Shown: positions 23,537 through 31,691 of the stretch, piece by piece
Position numbering within the stretch: the first letter of the stretch is position 1
How the letters are laid out: every line of letters begins with the position of its first letter
From: Lachnospiraceae bacterium
GTDB taxonomy: Bacteria; Bacillota; Clostridia; Lachnospirales; Lachnospiraceae
NCBI GenBank assembly: GCA_016293925.1
Contig: JAEDCX010000016.1
Coordinates: 1-34,890 of the forward strand
DNA: 34,890 nucleotides
Direction: 5' to 3'
Program-made: the position numbers and the translations under genes
The notes under the pieces: generated by a model
Databases searched by the model: none
What the model was told of the DNA's origin: nothing
Seen by the model: only the letters and a program-made list of their open reading frames with translations

Positions 23537-24967
23537 CTATACTGTTCCGTGCTTTTTAGCCGGACGGTCTTCTCTCTTGGAGTAGAGCATCTCGAATGCA
23601 CCGATCACATACTTTCTCGTGTCACATGCGTCGATGATCTGATCAACATATCCTCTCTTCGCAGCGCTGTCTACACTGTTCTGAAGTGCTGCGTATTCTC
23701 CTGCCTTCTCGCTGATCACATCAGCACCCTGGCCCTCGTACATAATCTTGGCAGCCAGATTCGCATCCATCATACCGATCTCGGCTGTCGGCCATGCCAT
23801 CGTAATATCTGCTCCCACGGCTTTGGAATTCATAGCAACATATGCGCTACCGTAAGCCTTACCGATGATCACATTTACCTTCGGAACCGTTGCGTTTGCA
23901 AATGCATAGATCAATTTTGCCGCAGCTTTGGCGATCTTCTTCTCGCTCTCTACGGTAGCAGCGTATCCCTTTGCATTGGTCAGTGATAATACCGGAATCT
24001 CAAATGCATCACAGAATGCAATGAACTTCGCTGCTTTCTCACAACCTTCTACAGAGAGAACCGCATCAAACTTCTCAGCAACGTTTCCTTCTTCATCATA
24101 TACTTCGGTACGGTTTGCAACTGCACCGACAGTCGTTCCGTTCAGTCTTAAGAATCCCGTCACCATATCCTTCGCATATGCTTCGGATACCTCAACAAAT
24201 GCATTGTCATCTGCGATCTGGCTCAATGCAATGGCGGTATCTCCAACGCAATTGGCAAGATCAGCGCTGACACGATTCAGGTCATCTGTACAATCAGCGA
24301 ATTTCTCATCATTATTATTGCCGGGCAGCATGGAAACCAGCTGTCTGATCTGTCCGAGAATCTCCTCCTCAGAACCTGTGAAGTCAACCAGTCCGCTCTT
24401 GCTCTGGAAATCAGCGGATGCGCTGTCGCACTTCTCTGTTGTATTGCCATCCAGAGAGTTCGGAGTATTCACGAACAGCTTCGCCTTCTTCGTCTCCATA
24501 AGAGTAAAGTCCGTCAAGCCGGGAATAACGGCAAGACCGCCGCCGCATGCACCGAATACAGCTGTAATCTGAGGAATCACACCGGAAGCCATAACCTGTT
24601 TCTGGTAGATCATGCCGAACCCGTTCAGAGCATCCGTTGACTCCTGTAATCTGATACCCGTAGAATCGATCAAACCGATCACCGGTGCCCCTGTCTTTAA
24701 TGCCAGGTCATAGAGACTTGCGATCTTCTTCGCATGCATCTCGCCCACAGATCCACCCATAACAGATGCATCCTGGCTGTATACATACACGAGATTGCCA
24801 TCGATAACTCCGTATCCGGTCACTACACCGTCAGAAGGAGTATCATTCTGTTTCATGTTGAAGTCAGTTGCTCTGGCGCAGACCATAGCACCGATCTCCA
24901 CGAAACTGTTTTCATCGAGTAAAGCTGCAATTCTTTGACTCGCGAAGTTTGATGAAGTAGTACTCAT
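23537..24967 (-). CDS. Acyl-CoA carboxyltransferase (MmdA / transcarboxylase 12S family)
   Basis: This biotin-dependent subunit moves carboxyl between an acyl-CoA (methylmalonyl-, malonyl- or glutaconyl-CoA in relatives) and biotin. The 476-residue protein has two crotonase-fold halves. The first includes VVTGYGVIDGNLVYVYSQDASVMGGSVGEMHAKKI and GACGGGLAVIPGLTDF; the second includes GAVANRT, FCDAFEIPVLSLTNAKGY and IGKAYGSAYVAM. It begins directly at RIAALLDENSFVEI and lacks the roughly 40-residue N-terminal helix region of most relatives, and its core motifs are divergent, so the exact acyl-CoA cannot be named. The start at 24967 follows GGAGGG. First gene of the five-gene operon, with its own promoter. 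Confidence 0.88.
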   Translation of the reverse strand: MSTTSSNFASQRIAALLDENSFVEIGAMVCARATDFNMKQNDTPSDGVVTGYGVIDGNLVYVYSQDASVMGGSVGEMHAKKIASLYDLALKTGAPVIGLIDSTGIRLQESTDALNGFGMIYQKQVMASGVIPQITAVFGACGGGLAVIPGLTDFTLMETKKAKLFVNTPNSLDGNTTEKCDSASADFQSKSGLVDFTGSEEEILGQIRQLVSMLPGNNNDEKFADCTDDLNRVSADLANCVGDTAIALSQIADDNAFVEVSEAYAKDMVTGFLRLNGTTVGAVANRTEVYDEEGNVAEKFDAVLSVEGCEKAAKFIAFCDAFEIPVLSLTNAKGYAATVESEKKIAKAAAKLIYAFANATVPKVNVIIGKAYGSAYVAMNSKAVGADITMAWPTAEIGMMDANLAAKIMYEGQGADVISEKAGEYAALQNSVDSAAKRGYVDQIIDACDTRKYVIGAFEMLYSKREDRPAKKHGTV

Positions 24968-25001
24968 TTTTCAGCCCTCCGTTTTATAATAAAATAACTA
25001 T

Positions 25002-25029
25002 TTACGAAATGATTATCATAATTTCGCAA
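25002..25029. promoter_or_regulatory. Imperfect palindrome in the decarboxylase operon leader
   Basis: CGAAAT (minus-strand reading) is mirrored by ATTTCG around an ATGAT/ATCAT core, with 9 of the 11 innermost pairs matching. It begins immediately after the predicted start point, where a bound repressor would block transcription. The core resembles half of a Fur site, which is not enough to name the regulator. Confidence 0.45.
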
Positions 25030-25037
25030 TCTTGGAA

Positions 25038-25043
25038 ATTATA
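25038..25043 (-). promoter_or_regulatory. Extended -10 promoter of the decarboxylase operon
   Basis: On the minus strand TATAAT (25038-25043) is preceded by TGC, an extended -10; the -35 (TTTTCC, 17 bp further) is poor. The start point would be near 25031, with a leader of about 65 nt. This and the next entries describe most of the gene-free 24968-25273 stretch. Confidence 0.65.
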
Positions 25044-25198
25044 GCATAGATTCCTGAAATGGAAAAGGATTTTTCATCTTTTTTTCATAAGATTGCAACT
25101 ATTTCACAATTTTTGGTTCGGAAAACTACCTGGTTCGTCATTTTGCATATGGCCGCAATCTCCGAAGACACATATCGGGAATGCGTATCCGCTGCACC

Positions 25199-25237
25199 AA
25201 AAAAGAAGTCTGCCGGGCAACGCCGCAAACAGACTTC
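25199..25237 (-). terminator. Terminator of the CHAP-like gene
   Basis: GAAGTCTG (25205-25212) and CAGACTTC (25230-25237) form a perfect 8-bp stem with a 17-base GC-rich loop. On the minus strand it is followed by six Ts. Between it and the palindrome (about 25060-25198) I see nothing recognisable. Confidence 0.8.
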
Positions 25238-25273
25238 CGTTCTCTTCCTCATCATTCATTTACCGCAATCATT

Positions 25274-25771
25274 CTACAGGTCTGTTGTTCTGATCAGCCC
25301 CCGGATATGATTGTCCTTCTTCCGTTCCACCACGACAGAGATATTATTGAAATTCCCTTCCGCAACAAGCACACTGTTCTCCCGGTTCTCCACTACAATG
25401 CCGATGGTGTCACGAATCTGGCCGTTCACAACACTGTCAAACAGAATGATATCGCCCTCTTCGCATACCATATCAAGTTCGTAGGGGATCCATCGATCCA
25501 CTTCCGGAAGGGATGCCCACTGTTCCCAGGCAATACATCCGGCGAAATTACAGCTCACGCTGTCCGATGGGTATCTCACCGGCAGATCGCTTCCGCTCTT
25601 TCTGACGCAGTAATAAACAAATGCCGCATTCCACTGTCCATCCCACTTTCTCATGTTCCAGGCAGGAAAGCTGTTGATCACAGGATGCAGATTTGCTTCC
25701 GTTCCGCAGACATATCCATGATAATTCTTACGCGCTTCCGTTTCCGAAAGTTCAGCCAGTTTCCGATTCAT
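25274..25771 (-). CDS. CHAP-fold protein lacking catalytic Cys and His
   Basis: The 165-residue protein follows the CHAP (NlpC/P60-type amidase/peptidase) pattern. It has GQWNAAFVYYCVRKSG (usually WCAxFVxWC), CIAWEQWA, the EEGDIILFD turn, RDTIGIVVENRENSVLVAEGN (usually DHVGIV...TIEGN) and ISVVVERKKDNHIRGLIR. The catalytic cysteine position is Asn48 and the histidine position is Thr122, so hydrolase activity is unlikely. There is no signal peptide or membrane segment, so it appears cytoplasmic. It has its own promoter and terminator. I infer a binding or structural role; the fold assignment by eye is moderately sure. Confidence 0.7.
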   Translation of the reverse strand: MNRKLAELSETEARKNYHGYVCGTEANLHPVINSFPAWNMRKWDGQWNAAFVYYCVRKSGSDLPVRYPSDSVSCNFAGCIAWEQWASLPEVDRWIPYELDMVCEEGDIILFDSVVNGQIRDTIGIVVENRENSVLVAEGNFNNISVVVERKKDNHIRGLIRTTDL

Positions 25772-25804
25772 CCTGCTCTCCCTTCTGTTTTGTAGTACTT
25801 TTTT

Positions 25805-25833
25805 ACTATATCACCGATTCTTTCAAAAAGCAA
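25805..25833 (-). promoter_or_regulatory. Promoter of the CHAP-like gene
   Basis: On the minus strand TTGCTT (25828-25833), a 17-bp spacer and TATAGT (25805-25810) lie 34 bp before the start codon at 25771. The -35 overlaps a weak GCGAC/GTTGC hairpin with five Ts, which may end the TraX-family transcript. Confidence 0.6.
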
Positions 25834-25875
25834 CCCGGTCGCATCTGTGATCCTGTATCGAATCCCAATTCCATC

Positions 25876-26787
25876 CTAATACAGGTTCATTCCTTTGGCG
25901 ATAAAATACAGAACCAGCAAGGTAATCGGATAGAACAGATAGAGTACATATCCCATCTTCTTGCCCGGTTTGCCGTTGTATGCAGCAATCGGAATCAGCG
26001 ACAGCATCGAACACAGATAATAGGTGGACATCGTCATCATGGTCATACATCCTGCCACGGATCCCATCAGTTTGCTGCTTCTGAAAGCATACATCAGAAC
26101 CATAATCAGCACCGGGAAGCACAGATAGTAAGACAGTCCAAGCATGGAGATGATCAGTCCCACCGCCACCACAAGAATATTCAGTCCGTAACGCACATAC
26201 TTGGCTTCCGGCCATTTCTCCGCAATCTTCTTCAATGCCGCCAGTACCAGAAGTCCGATAAAGAATCCGAAGAACAGGTTCTGGGATTTGTAGTCCATCC
26301 ACTTGCCGGATGTTGCCAGATCATAGGGAATCTCGGACAGAAGCGCAAATCCTCCCATCTCAATGATATCCCAGCGGATACGCTGCGATTTCTGGAATCC
26401 GTCCACGAGAATGTAACACAACATCGGAAGTGCAATACACCCGAACACCGTGAAAATCAGATAGAAAGCCCACGCGACCGCCTTGGTATCAAAAAAATCA
26501 CTCATCGCGTTTGAGAAATTCAGGTTCGCCTGGAATCTCCACCCCACCTCATATGCCTGTTGAAACGCATGTCTCAAGGGCTCTGCGGCCTTGCCGATAC
26601 TGTTCACATCCAGAATTCTGTTGATCAGGACATTATTGATATTCAGAATCAGCAGGAAAAACATCGTGATTTTCTTGAACATATTCATGGTAATTCCACG
26701 ACGTTCCTTCTTTTGCTTCTGTTTCGTGCTTTTCACTTTTTTGTTAAAGGCATCTGCCTGCTTCAATAATGCGCTATGGTCTTCCAT
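25876..26787 (-). CDS. TraX-family membrane protein
   Basis: The 303-residue protein has a charged N-terminal stretch of about 33 residues rich in Lys and Gln, then about eight membrane segments. The family patterns are ALPMLCYILVDGFQKSQRIR (usually FPLFxFLIVEGFxHT), GFALLSEIPYDLA and SQNLFFGFFIGLLVL. TraX was named for F-pilin acetylation, but most chromosomal relatives, like this one, are far from transfer genes and their substrate is unknown; the family is related to acyltransferase-type membrane proteins. ATG 26787 follows GAGAGGG; a second ATG at MNMFKKI is possible. It has its own promoter. Confidence 0.88.
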   Translation of the reverse strand: MEDHSALLKQADAFNKKVKSTKQKQKKERRGITMNMFKKITMFFLLILNINNVLINRILDVNSIGKAAEPLRHAFQQAYEVGWRFQANLNFSNAMSDFFDTKAVAWAFYLIFTVFGCIALPMLCYILVDGFQKSQRIRWDIIEMGGFALLSEIPYDLATSGKWMDYKSQNLFFGFFIGLLVLAALKKIAEKWPEAKYVRYGLNILVVAVGLIISMLGLSYYLCFPVLIMVLMYAFRSSKLMGSVAGCMTMMTMSTYYLCSMLSLIPIAAYNGKPGKKMGYVLYLFYPITLLVLYFIAKGMNLY

Positions 26788-26825
26788 ACACTGCCCTCTC
26801 GTCCGTATTTTTTCATACGCATCTG

Positions 26826-26854
26826 ATTATATCAGAGGTATCTCCATGATTCAA
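26826..26854 (-). promoter_or_regulatory. Promoter of the TraX-family gene
   Basis: On the minus strand TTGAAT (26849-26854), a 17-bp spacer and perfect TATAAT (26826-26831) lie 38 bp upstream of the start at 26787. Confidence 0.8.
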
Positions 26855-26906
26855 ATAAAAAAACGATAAACAAACCTATACAAGCATGCATTGGCTGCAT
26901 CCGGGT

Positions 26907-27512
26907 CTACAACAGCTTCTCATCGTACTGTGCCCTGGAACCACCCACGAATTTACAGCGGGTTCTGGCACAGACGACTCTTGCTTCCCCGATCTTTGCC
27001 ACGGTAAGCCGGAGCGGTACGGCAACCTCCTTCAGATGCATACCGATCAGCGTATCACCGATATCCATTCCGCCCACTGCCTTCACATGCTCTACCGCCA
27101 CCGGATCTGTCATATATTGATATACCTTTGTTGCAAAAGAACCTCCGGCCTTAGGCATGGGAACCACATTTACCTGCTCATATCCGTACATACGGGCTGT
27201 TTCCCGTTCCACAATCAGAGCTCTGTTCAGATGCTCGCAGCATTGTGCCGCAAGTCTGCAGCCACGTCCTGCCATTACCCTCATCATTGCCCGTACCACA
27301 ACATCCGCCACTTCCTCACTGGAATAGGTTCCGATTTTCTGTCCGGCAATCTCCGACGAGGAGCATCCGACCACCACCAGATCGTCCGGTCCGATTCCGG
27401 CACCCTTCAGAAATTCCTCCGTCACCTGCACCGTTTCTTCTTCAATGGTTACAAGCGATATATCCTCCAATGCCTCCCGGGGCATCATTCCGTTTCCCTG
27501 CCGATTTTCCAT
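26907..27512 (-). CDS. UPF0340/YwlG-family protein
   Basis: This 201-residue protein belongs to the conserved YwlG (DUF436, TIGR01440) family. Recognisable segments are LVVVGCSSSEIAGQKIGTYSSEEVA, LAAQCCEHLNRALIVERE, VVPMPKAGGSFATKVY and DPVAVEHVKAVGGMDIGDTLIGMHLKEVAVPLR. The length is typical and the sequence intact. Function is unknown in the family. ATG 27512 follows GGAGG. It is the last gene after scpB, 21 bp away. Confidence 0.92.
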   Translation of the reverse strand: MENRQGNGMMPREALEDISLVTIEEETVQVTEEFLKGAGIGPDDLVVVGCSSSEIAGQKIGTYSSEEVADVVVRAMMRVMAGRGCRLAAQCCEHLNRALIVERETARMYGYEQVNVVPMPKAGGSFATKVYQYMTDPVAVEHVKAVGGMDIGDTLIGMHLKEVAVPLRLTVAKIGEARVVCARTRCKFVGGSRAQYDEKLL

Positions 27513-27533
27513 ATCAAAAACAACCTCCGTTCA

Positions 27534-28103
27534 TCAGATATCCAATTTTATCTGGGCTTCTTCCTCCGCCTGCATTCTGAAATCCTCTACCTGCTCCGCG
27601 CTCAGTTGGGGAAGATCCTCCAGACTCTTCACGCCGAAGCTGCGCAGGAACTGCTCCGTAGTGCCGAACAGAATCGGTCTTCCCGGTGCGTCCAGTCTGC
27701 CCAGTTCCGTGATCAGATCGTACTCCAGCAGTTTGTTGATCTGGTGCTCACAGCTCACACCCCGGATACGTTCCACCTCTACTCTTGTGACAGGCTGCTT
27801 ATATGCGATAATGGATAATGTCTCCAAAACAGTGTCCGTTAATGTATATTTTCTCGGTGCCTTTGCAATCCGGATCAGATACTCATAGGCATCTCCTCTG
27901 GTGCACATCTGATACGCACCATCCAGTTCAATAATGCGGATGCCGCGGTTCTGCTCTTCGTACTCCCGCATCAGTTCCTCCACAATACTCCTGGTTTCTT
28001 TTTTCTCAAGTTCCAATACTTCCGCCATCTTATTCAGATCCACGGACTCACCCATCGTGAACAGGATTGCTTCCACAATCGACTTTGCTTCTGTTCTCTC
28101 CAT
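27534..28103 (-). CDS. scpB: Segregation and condensation protein B
   Basis: ScpB is the winged-helix dimer that, with ScpA, completes the SMC condensin complex. The 189-residue protein shows the start KSIVEAILFTMGESVDLNKMAEVL, YQMCTRGDAYEYL and TLSIIAYKQPVTRVEVERIRGVSCEHQINKLLEYDLITELGRLDAPGRPILFGTTEQFLRSFGV, the ScpB signature. The length is normal. The gene lies 39 bp after scpA. Confidence 0.97.
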   Translation of the reverse strand: MERTEAKSIVEAILFTMGESVDLNKMAEVLELEKKETRSIVEELMREYEEQNRGIRIIELDGAYQMCTRGDAYEYLIRIAKAPRKYTLTDTVLETLSIIAYKQPVTRVEVERIRGVSCEHQINKLLEYDLITELGRLDAPGRPILFGTTEQFLRSFGVKSLEDLPQLSAEQVEDFRMQAEEEAQIKLDI

Positions 28104-28142
28104 TTTCTTCCATCCCTTTTCTAAGGTTTCCCATATCCGTCT

Positions 28143-28889
28143 CTACAGGACATTTGAGGTAATATAGATTTCATCAAACATCTTATCCTGCCTGATCGTA
28201 ATCTTGCCCAGCTTCATCAGTTCCAGAACCACCATAAAAGAAACAATCATCTCCATTTTGCTTTTCTGTTTCTCCAGTAGTTCCCGGAAACGAAACTCCT
28301 TACACATCGTTATATAATTCAGGATGTATGCTTCCTTGGCGTCATGGTCAATCTCATCCTTCTCGATCTTGCCAAACCGGCTTCTGATGGGATCCACCCG
28401 ATCCACGGTACGTTTCATCATCTGCCGGAAGATCTCGTTCAGCTTATTCAGCGTCATATCGCCGATCAGTTCCTCATAATCCAGCGGCGGCTTATAATCC
28501 GCCACCTCCGGCGGAAGGGTTGGCTCCTTATACATGGCATGCTGGGCATCCGCCTGCATATCCTTCAACTCAAAGGACATATATTTGTAGAGTTTATACT
28601 CCAACAGCCGCTGTACCAGTTCCGTTCTCGGATCTTCCTCTTCCCCCTCTTCATTGACCTGGGCGGGAAGCAGCATCCGGCACTTAATATCCAGAAGTGT
28701 GGCTGCCATCACCAGAAACTCACTCATCACATTCATGTCTTCCGTATCCATCCCACGGATGTATTCCAGATATTGCTCCGTAATCGTCACAATCGGAATA
28801 TCGTATATATTTACTTTGTTCTTCTCAATCAGGTGAAGCAGAAGATCCAGAGGACCTTCAAACACCTGAAGTTTCACCGGAATCGCCAC
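28143..28889 (-). CDS. scpA: Segregation and condensation protein A
   Basis: ScpA is the kleisin that bridges SMC heads. The 248-residue protein starts with VKLQVFEGPLDLLLHLIEKNKVNIYDIPIVTITEQYLEYI and continues with FLVMAATLLDIKCRMLLP; the C-terminal winged helix (about 170-248) has FMVVLELMKLGKITIRQDKMFDEIYI. The start codon is GTG (28889), directly touching the stop of the metallophosphoesterase gene, with AAGGAG upstream inside that gene, so translation is coupled. Confidence 0.97.
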   Translation of the reverse strand: MAIPVKLQVFEGPLDLLLHLIEKNKVNIYDIPIVTITEQYLEYIRGMDTEDMNVMSEFLVMAATLLDIKCRMLLPAQVNEEGEEEDPRTELVQRLLEYKLYKYMSFELKDMQADAQHAMYKEPTLPPEVADYKPPLDYEELIGDMTLNKLNEIFRQMMKRTVDRVDPIRSRFGKIEKDEIDHDAKEAYILNYITMCKEFRFRELLEKQKSKMEMIVSFMVVLELMKLGKITIRQDKMFDEIYITSNVL

Positions 28890-29753
28890 TTATCTCTCTC
28901 CTTGCTTGTGTAATTCCACCACTACCAGTTCTCCCGGATTCAGAAAACGGACCGGAATCGTATGGGTTCCCAATCCCCTTCCCAGAATCATGATGCTATT
29001 ATTCTCCCGGAACATACCACCGTCATATTTCGGAAAAAGACGATATGCCGGGGATAAAACGCCTCCGAGCAGAGGTAGTCTTGCTATTCCGCCATGCACA
29101 TGACCGGACAGTACCAGATCCGCCCCCCAGGCTGCATACTCGGGGAAATAGTCCGGATTGTGGGCAATCAGTATCGTATAGGTATCCGTCTCCGGCGCTC
29201 CGAGTATCCCAGCAAGGTAATCCTCTGCCATCGGTTTCCTGCGGAAACGGGTATAAAAATCATGGCTGATCTGCGAACTGTATACCGTCACGCCATGGGT
29301 CTCATCGGTTACATGCTCATTGACCTTCGGCTGCAAACCGATGCACTCCAGTTTCTTCCGGTACTGATCGTACAGATTGCCATTTCCATCCATATAATTC
29401 CGGATCTTCTGTTCATGATTCCCATTCCCGTATATGACGGGATACCGGGCTGCCAGCTGCTGCAGGAATTCCAGAACATTGCTGTCATGCAGTTTTCTCC
29501 CGCCGGTAATCATATCTCCCGCAATCAGGACCTGATCCGGATGAATCTCATCGATTGCGGCAAGCAGTTTCCCATTGTTTCTGCCAAAAGAGCAATTGTG
29601 CAGATCCGACAGCATCACAATCTTTATGTCTTTCCGGATTTTCGGTGTATTCAGCTGATATCTTCTCACCACAAAACGATTCGTGTCCAGGACGATCACT
29701 GCAAGAATCAAAATACCCAGTCCGATCAGAACACCTGCCAGAATGTCATTCAT
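28890..29753 (-). CDS. Membrane-anchored metallophosphoesterase (YkuE-like)
   Basis: The 287-residue protein has an N-terminal membrane helix (about 5-23) and the calcineurin-type metal-binding motifs: MLSDLHN, IAGDMITGGR, YGNGNHEQ, LIAHNPDYF and LSGHVHGGIARLP. These predict a two-metal phosphohydrolase at the membrane surface. The substrate is unknown (some relatives act on UDP-sugar-type lipids or phosphoesters). It sits between dacF and scpA in the same direction. Confidence 0.93.
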   Translation of the reverse strand: MNDILAGVLIGLGILILAVIVLDTNRFVVRRYQLNTPKIRKDIKIVMLSDLHNCSFGRNNGKLLAAIDEIHPDQVLIAGDMITGGRKLHDSNVLEFLQQLAARYPVIYGNGNHEQKIRNYMDGNGNLYDQYRKKLECIGLQPKVNEHVTDETHGVTVYSSQISHDFYTRFRRKPMAEDYLAGILGAPETDTYTILIAHNPDYFPEYAAWGADLVLSGHVHGGIARLPLLGGVLSPAYRLFPKYDGGMFRENNSIMILGRGLGTHTIPVRFLNPGELVVVELHKQGER

Positions 29754-29807
29754 CCCATATCCTCATTCACAAGATTCATTAAACTCCATTATTGTAACAT
29801 AAAAGAA

Positions 29808-30971
29808 TTAAAATAGAAACTTTTTTATTACAAAGCCCAGAAAATCTCCAAAACCGCTTTTGGGAACATCGTGCAGTGCAATGAGCTCCACGCTTCCCAG
29901 TTTTTCCCCCTTCAGTGTATAGACCGCCTCTCCCAGCACATCTCCCTCCCGGATCGGTGCCGCGATATGTTCCTTCATAATAATCTCCTTGCGGATGGCG
30001 GATTGATCTGCCTGCTCACAGTTCACCCAGCGAAACGGCCCCGCATATCCAACCTCCACCTTTTTGTGCAGACTGTTGTACACCGATACCGGTTCCGGAA
30101 TGTCCTCATTGGGATCCTCGTACATTCTGCAGATATTATACCCGTAATCCAACAGGGTTGCTGCCGCCTTAAACCGGGTTTTGGAGTCGGGACAGGCCAT
30201 AACCACCGCGATCAGTTCCACCCCATCCTTGGATGCGGTAGCAGACAGGCAGAACTTCGCCTTGGACGTAAATCCGGTTTTCAGTCCGGTTGCCCATTTG
30301 TACTGTTTCAACAGCTTGTTGGTACTGTTCAGCGTGAATATGGAGGATCCTCTTGCCGTCACATGCGTAATATCCATCATCCATATTCCCGCATAATCCA
30401 ACACCCTTGGATAATCCTGTATCAGTCTTCTGGACAAAATAGCCACATCCATGGCACTGGTATGATGGTCATCACTCATCGTAAGCCCACAGCAGTCCTC
30501 AAAATGAGTATTGGTCATTCCCAGTTCCATTGCCTTGTCGTTCATCCGATTCACGAATTCCGCTTCCGTTCCTGCCAAACGCTCTGCCATTACAACCGAG
30601 GCATCATTGCCGGATGCAATGATAATACACTGTATCAGGGTTTCCACAGTCTGTTCCTCCCCTGCCTCCAGAAAGACCTGGCTTCCACCCATAGAACTTG
30701 CATAAGCACTTGTTGCTACCGATTCTTCCAGTGTGATCTCCTGATTCTCCAGTGCCTCAAAAATCAGATACAGCGTCATGATCTTCGTGATACTGGCAGG
30801 GCTCAGCTTTGCGCTGCCGTTTTTCTCATACATTACCTTACCTGTAGAGGCTTCCATCAACACTGCCGACTCCGCATCCACGTTCCATTCCGGTGCTGCC
30901 TTCACAGGCATGCTGCATACACCCAGCAACAGACAGACAGACATGATCAGTCCGAATATTTTATTCTTCAT
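29808..30971 (-). CDS. dacF: D-alanyl-D-alanine carboxypeptidase (DacF/PBP5 family)
   Basis: This enzyme trims the terminal D-Ala from peptidoglycan stem peptides outside the membrane. The 387-residue protein has a signal peptide (about 1-25, ending SMPVKA), then the serine-protease-like penicillin-binding motifs S60xxK63 in SPASITK, S120-G-N in IIASGNDASV and K231TG in GLKTGFTSK. The C-terminal beta-domain follows, with an amphipathic end (GFGDFLGFVIKKFLF) that would anchor it to the membrane. The length is normal. The ribosome binding site is weak. It is the first gene of the group leading to scpA/scpB; a promoter was not clear. Confidence 0.95.
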   Translation of the reverse strand: MKNKIFGLIMSVCLLLGVCSMPVKAAPEWNVDAESAVLMEASTGKVMYEKNGSAKLSPASITKIMTLYLIFEALENQEITLEESVATSAYASSMGGSQVFLEAGEEQTVETLIQCIIIASGNDASVVMAERLAGTEAEFVNRMNDKAMELGMTNTHFEDCCGLTMSDDHHTSAMDVAILSRRLIQDYPRVLDYAGIWMMDITHVTARGSSIFTLNSTNKLLKQYKWATGLKTGFTSKAKFCLSATASKDGVELIAVVMACPDSKTRFKAAATLLDYGYNICRMYEDPNEDIPEPVSVYNSLHKKVEVGYAGPFRWVNCEQADQSAIRKEIIMKEHIAAPIREGDVLGEAVYTLKGEKLGSVELIALHDVPKSGFGDFLGFVIKKFLF

Positions 30972-31048
30972 AAGCCACCGTTCCGGCCATTACACTTACT
31001 ATCAGAATATTAGGGCACGGCTCTTTTTATTCCTCCTGTGCAAAAACA

Positions 31049-31083
31049 CAAAAAAAAGAGCATATCGCCCTGGCAATACACTC
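31049..31083 (-). terminator. Strong terminator after the PF06541 gene
   Basis: GAGTGTATTGCC and GGCGATATGCTC (minus-strand reading, 31058-31083) form a stem of up to 12 pairs including four G-U, followed by a run of eight Ts (31050-31057). Confidence 0.85.
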
Positions 31084-31093
31084 ATTTTCCTCA

Positions 31094-31660
31094 TCAGGCT
31101 GCTTGCTTTCCTCCCTGATCCTGCCGTCTGCTTTTCCTGACGACCCGCATCACGTGGTACACGAAATCGACCGCATATATTCCCAGAATCACAAGTGCCG
31201 CAATCTGGCCGATCAAGATCGGAATTCGTTCAATCAGTCCAATCACGCCGCCGTGCAGGAACCGGACAACCAGAATCGCATACAATCCCCAGGCAAGCGT
31301 ACTCTCCAGACAGATCAGCCCCTGCACATTGACCGGTTTCTCCATATAGTTCCACCATACCTCATGCAGGAACTTCATCATCAGTTTCGCAACGATAAAC
31401 TCAAACACGGTAGCCACAACAGCACCTGCGAAATAAACTGCAATCGGATATTCCGCAATCGGCCGCAGGGCAAGATATCCTGCCAGCGCGCCAAATCCAT
31501 AGATCGGGCAGAACGGAGTTGCACCGAATCCCCGATTCACGATTTTCCTCTCACAGATGGACATATAGACAGATTCCACCAGCCATCCGCCCATGCTGTA
31601 GAGACAGAAACAGGCAATCAGCTGATACACACTATATCCGAAGAATTCATAGGACCACAT
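31094..31660 (-). CDS. PF06541-family membrane protein (putative ABC-transporter type IV)
   Basis: The 188-residue protein has about five hydrophobic segments. It matches the CmpB-like pattern: YSMGGWLVESVYMSICERKIVNRGFGATPFCPIYGFGAL near the N-terminus, then NYMEKPVNVQGLICLESTLAWGLYA. The name (putative ABC transporter type IV) is historical; there is no ATPase near it, so transport is unproven. ATG 31660 follows GAGGGG. It has its own terminator and lies after the rpsU terminator. Confidence 0.88.
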   Translation of the reverse strand: MWSYEFFGYSVYQLIACFCLYSMGGWLVESVYMSICERKIVNRGFGATPFCPIYGFGALAGYLALRPIAEYPIAVYFAGAVVATVFEFIVAKLMMKFLHEVWWNYMEKPVNVQGLICLESTLAWGLYAILVVRFLHGGVIGLIERIPILIGQIAALVILGIYAVDFVYHVMRVVRKSRRQDQGGKQAA

Positions 31661-31691
31661 ATGTTCCCCTCTTTATCACAAGTCTATAGAG

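Noticed and set aside
25002..25029. Genuine Fur box
   Set aside because: Only one half resembles the consensus; the other half diverges and its symmetry centre differs, so I list it only as a palindrome.
25059..25310. Small open plus-strand frame in the gap before the CHAP-like gene
   Set aside because: It has no convincing ribosome binding site and runs through the terminator into the opposite coding region.
25876..26787. Remnant of a conjugative element, because of TraX
   Set aside because: No transfer, integrase or mobilisation gene, and no attachment-site repeats nearby; the flanks are core genes.
29871..31013. Open plus-strand frame of 380 codons opposite dacF
   Set aside because: The product is rich in His, Cys and Arg with no domain, typical of an antisense shadow of dacF, whose three penicillin-binding motifs are intact.
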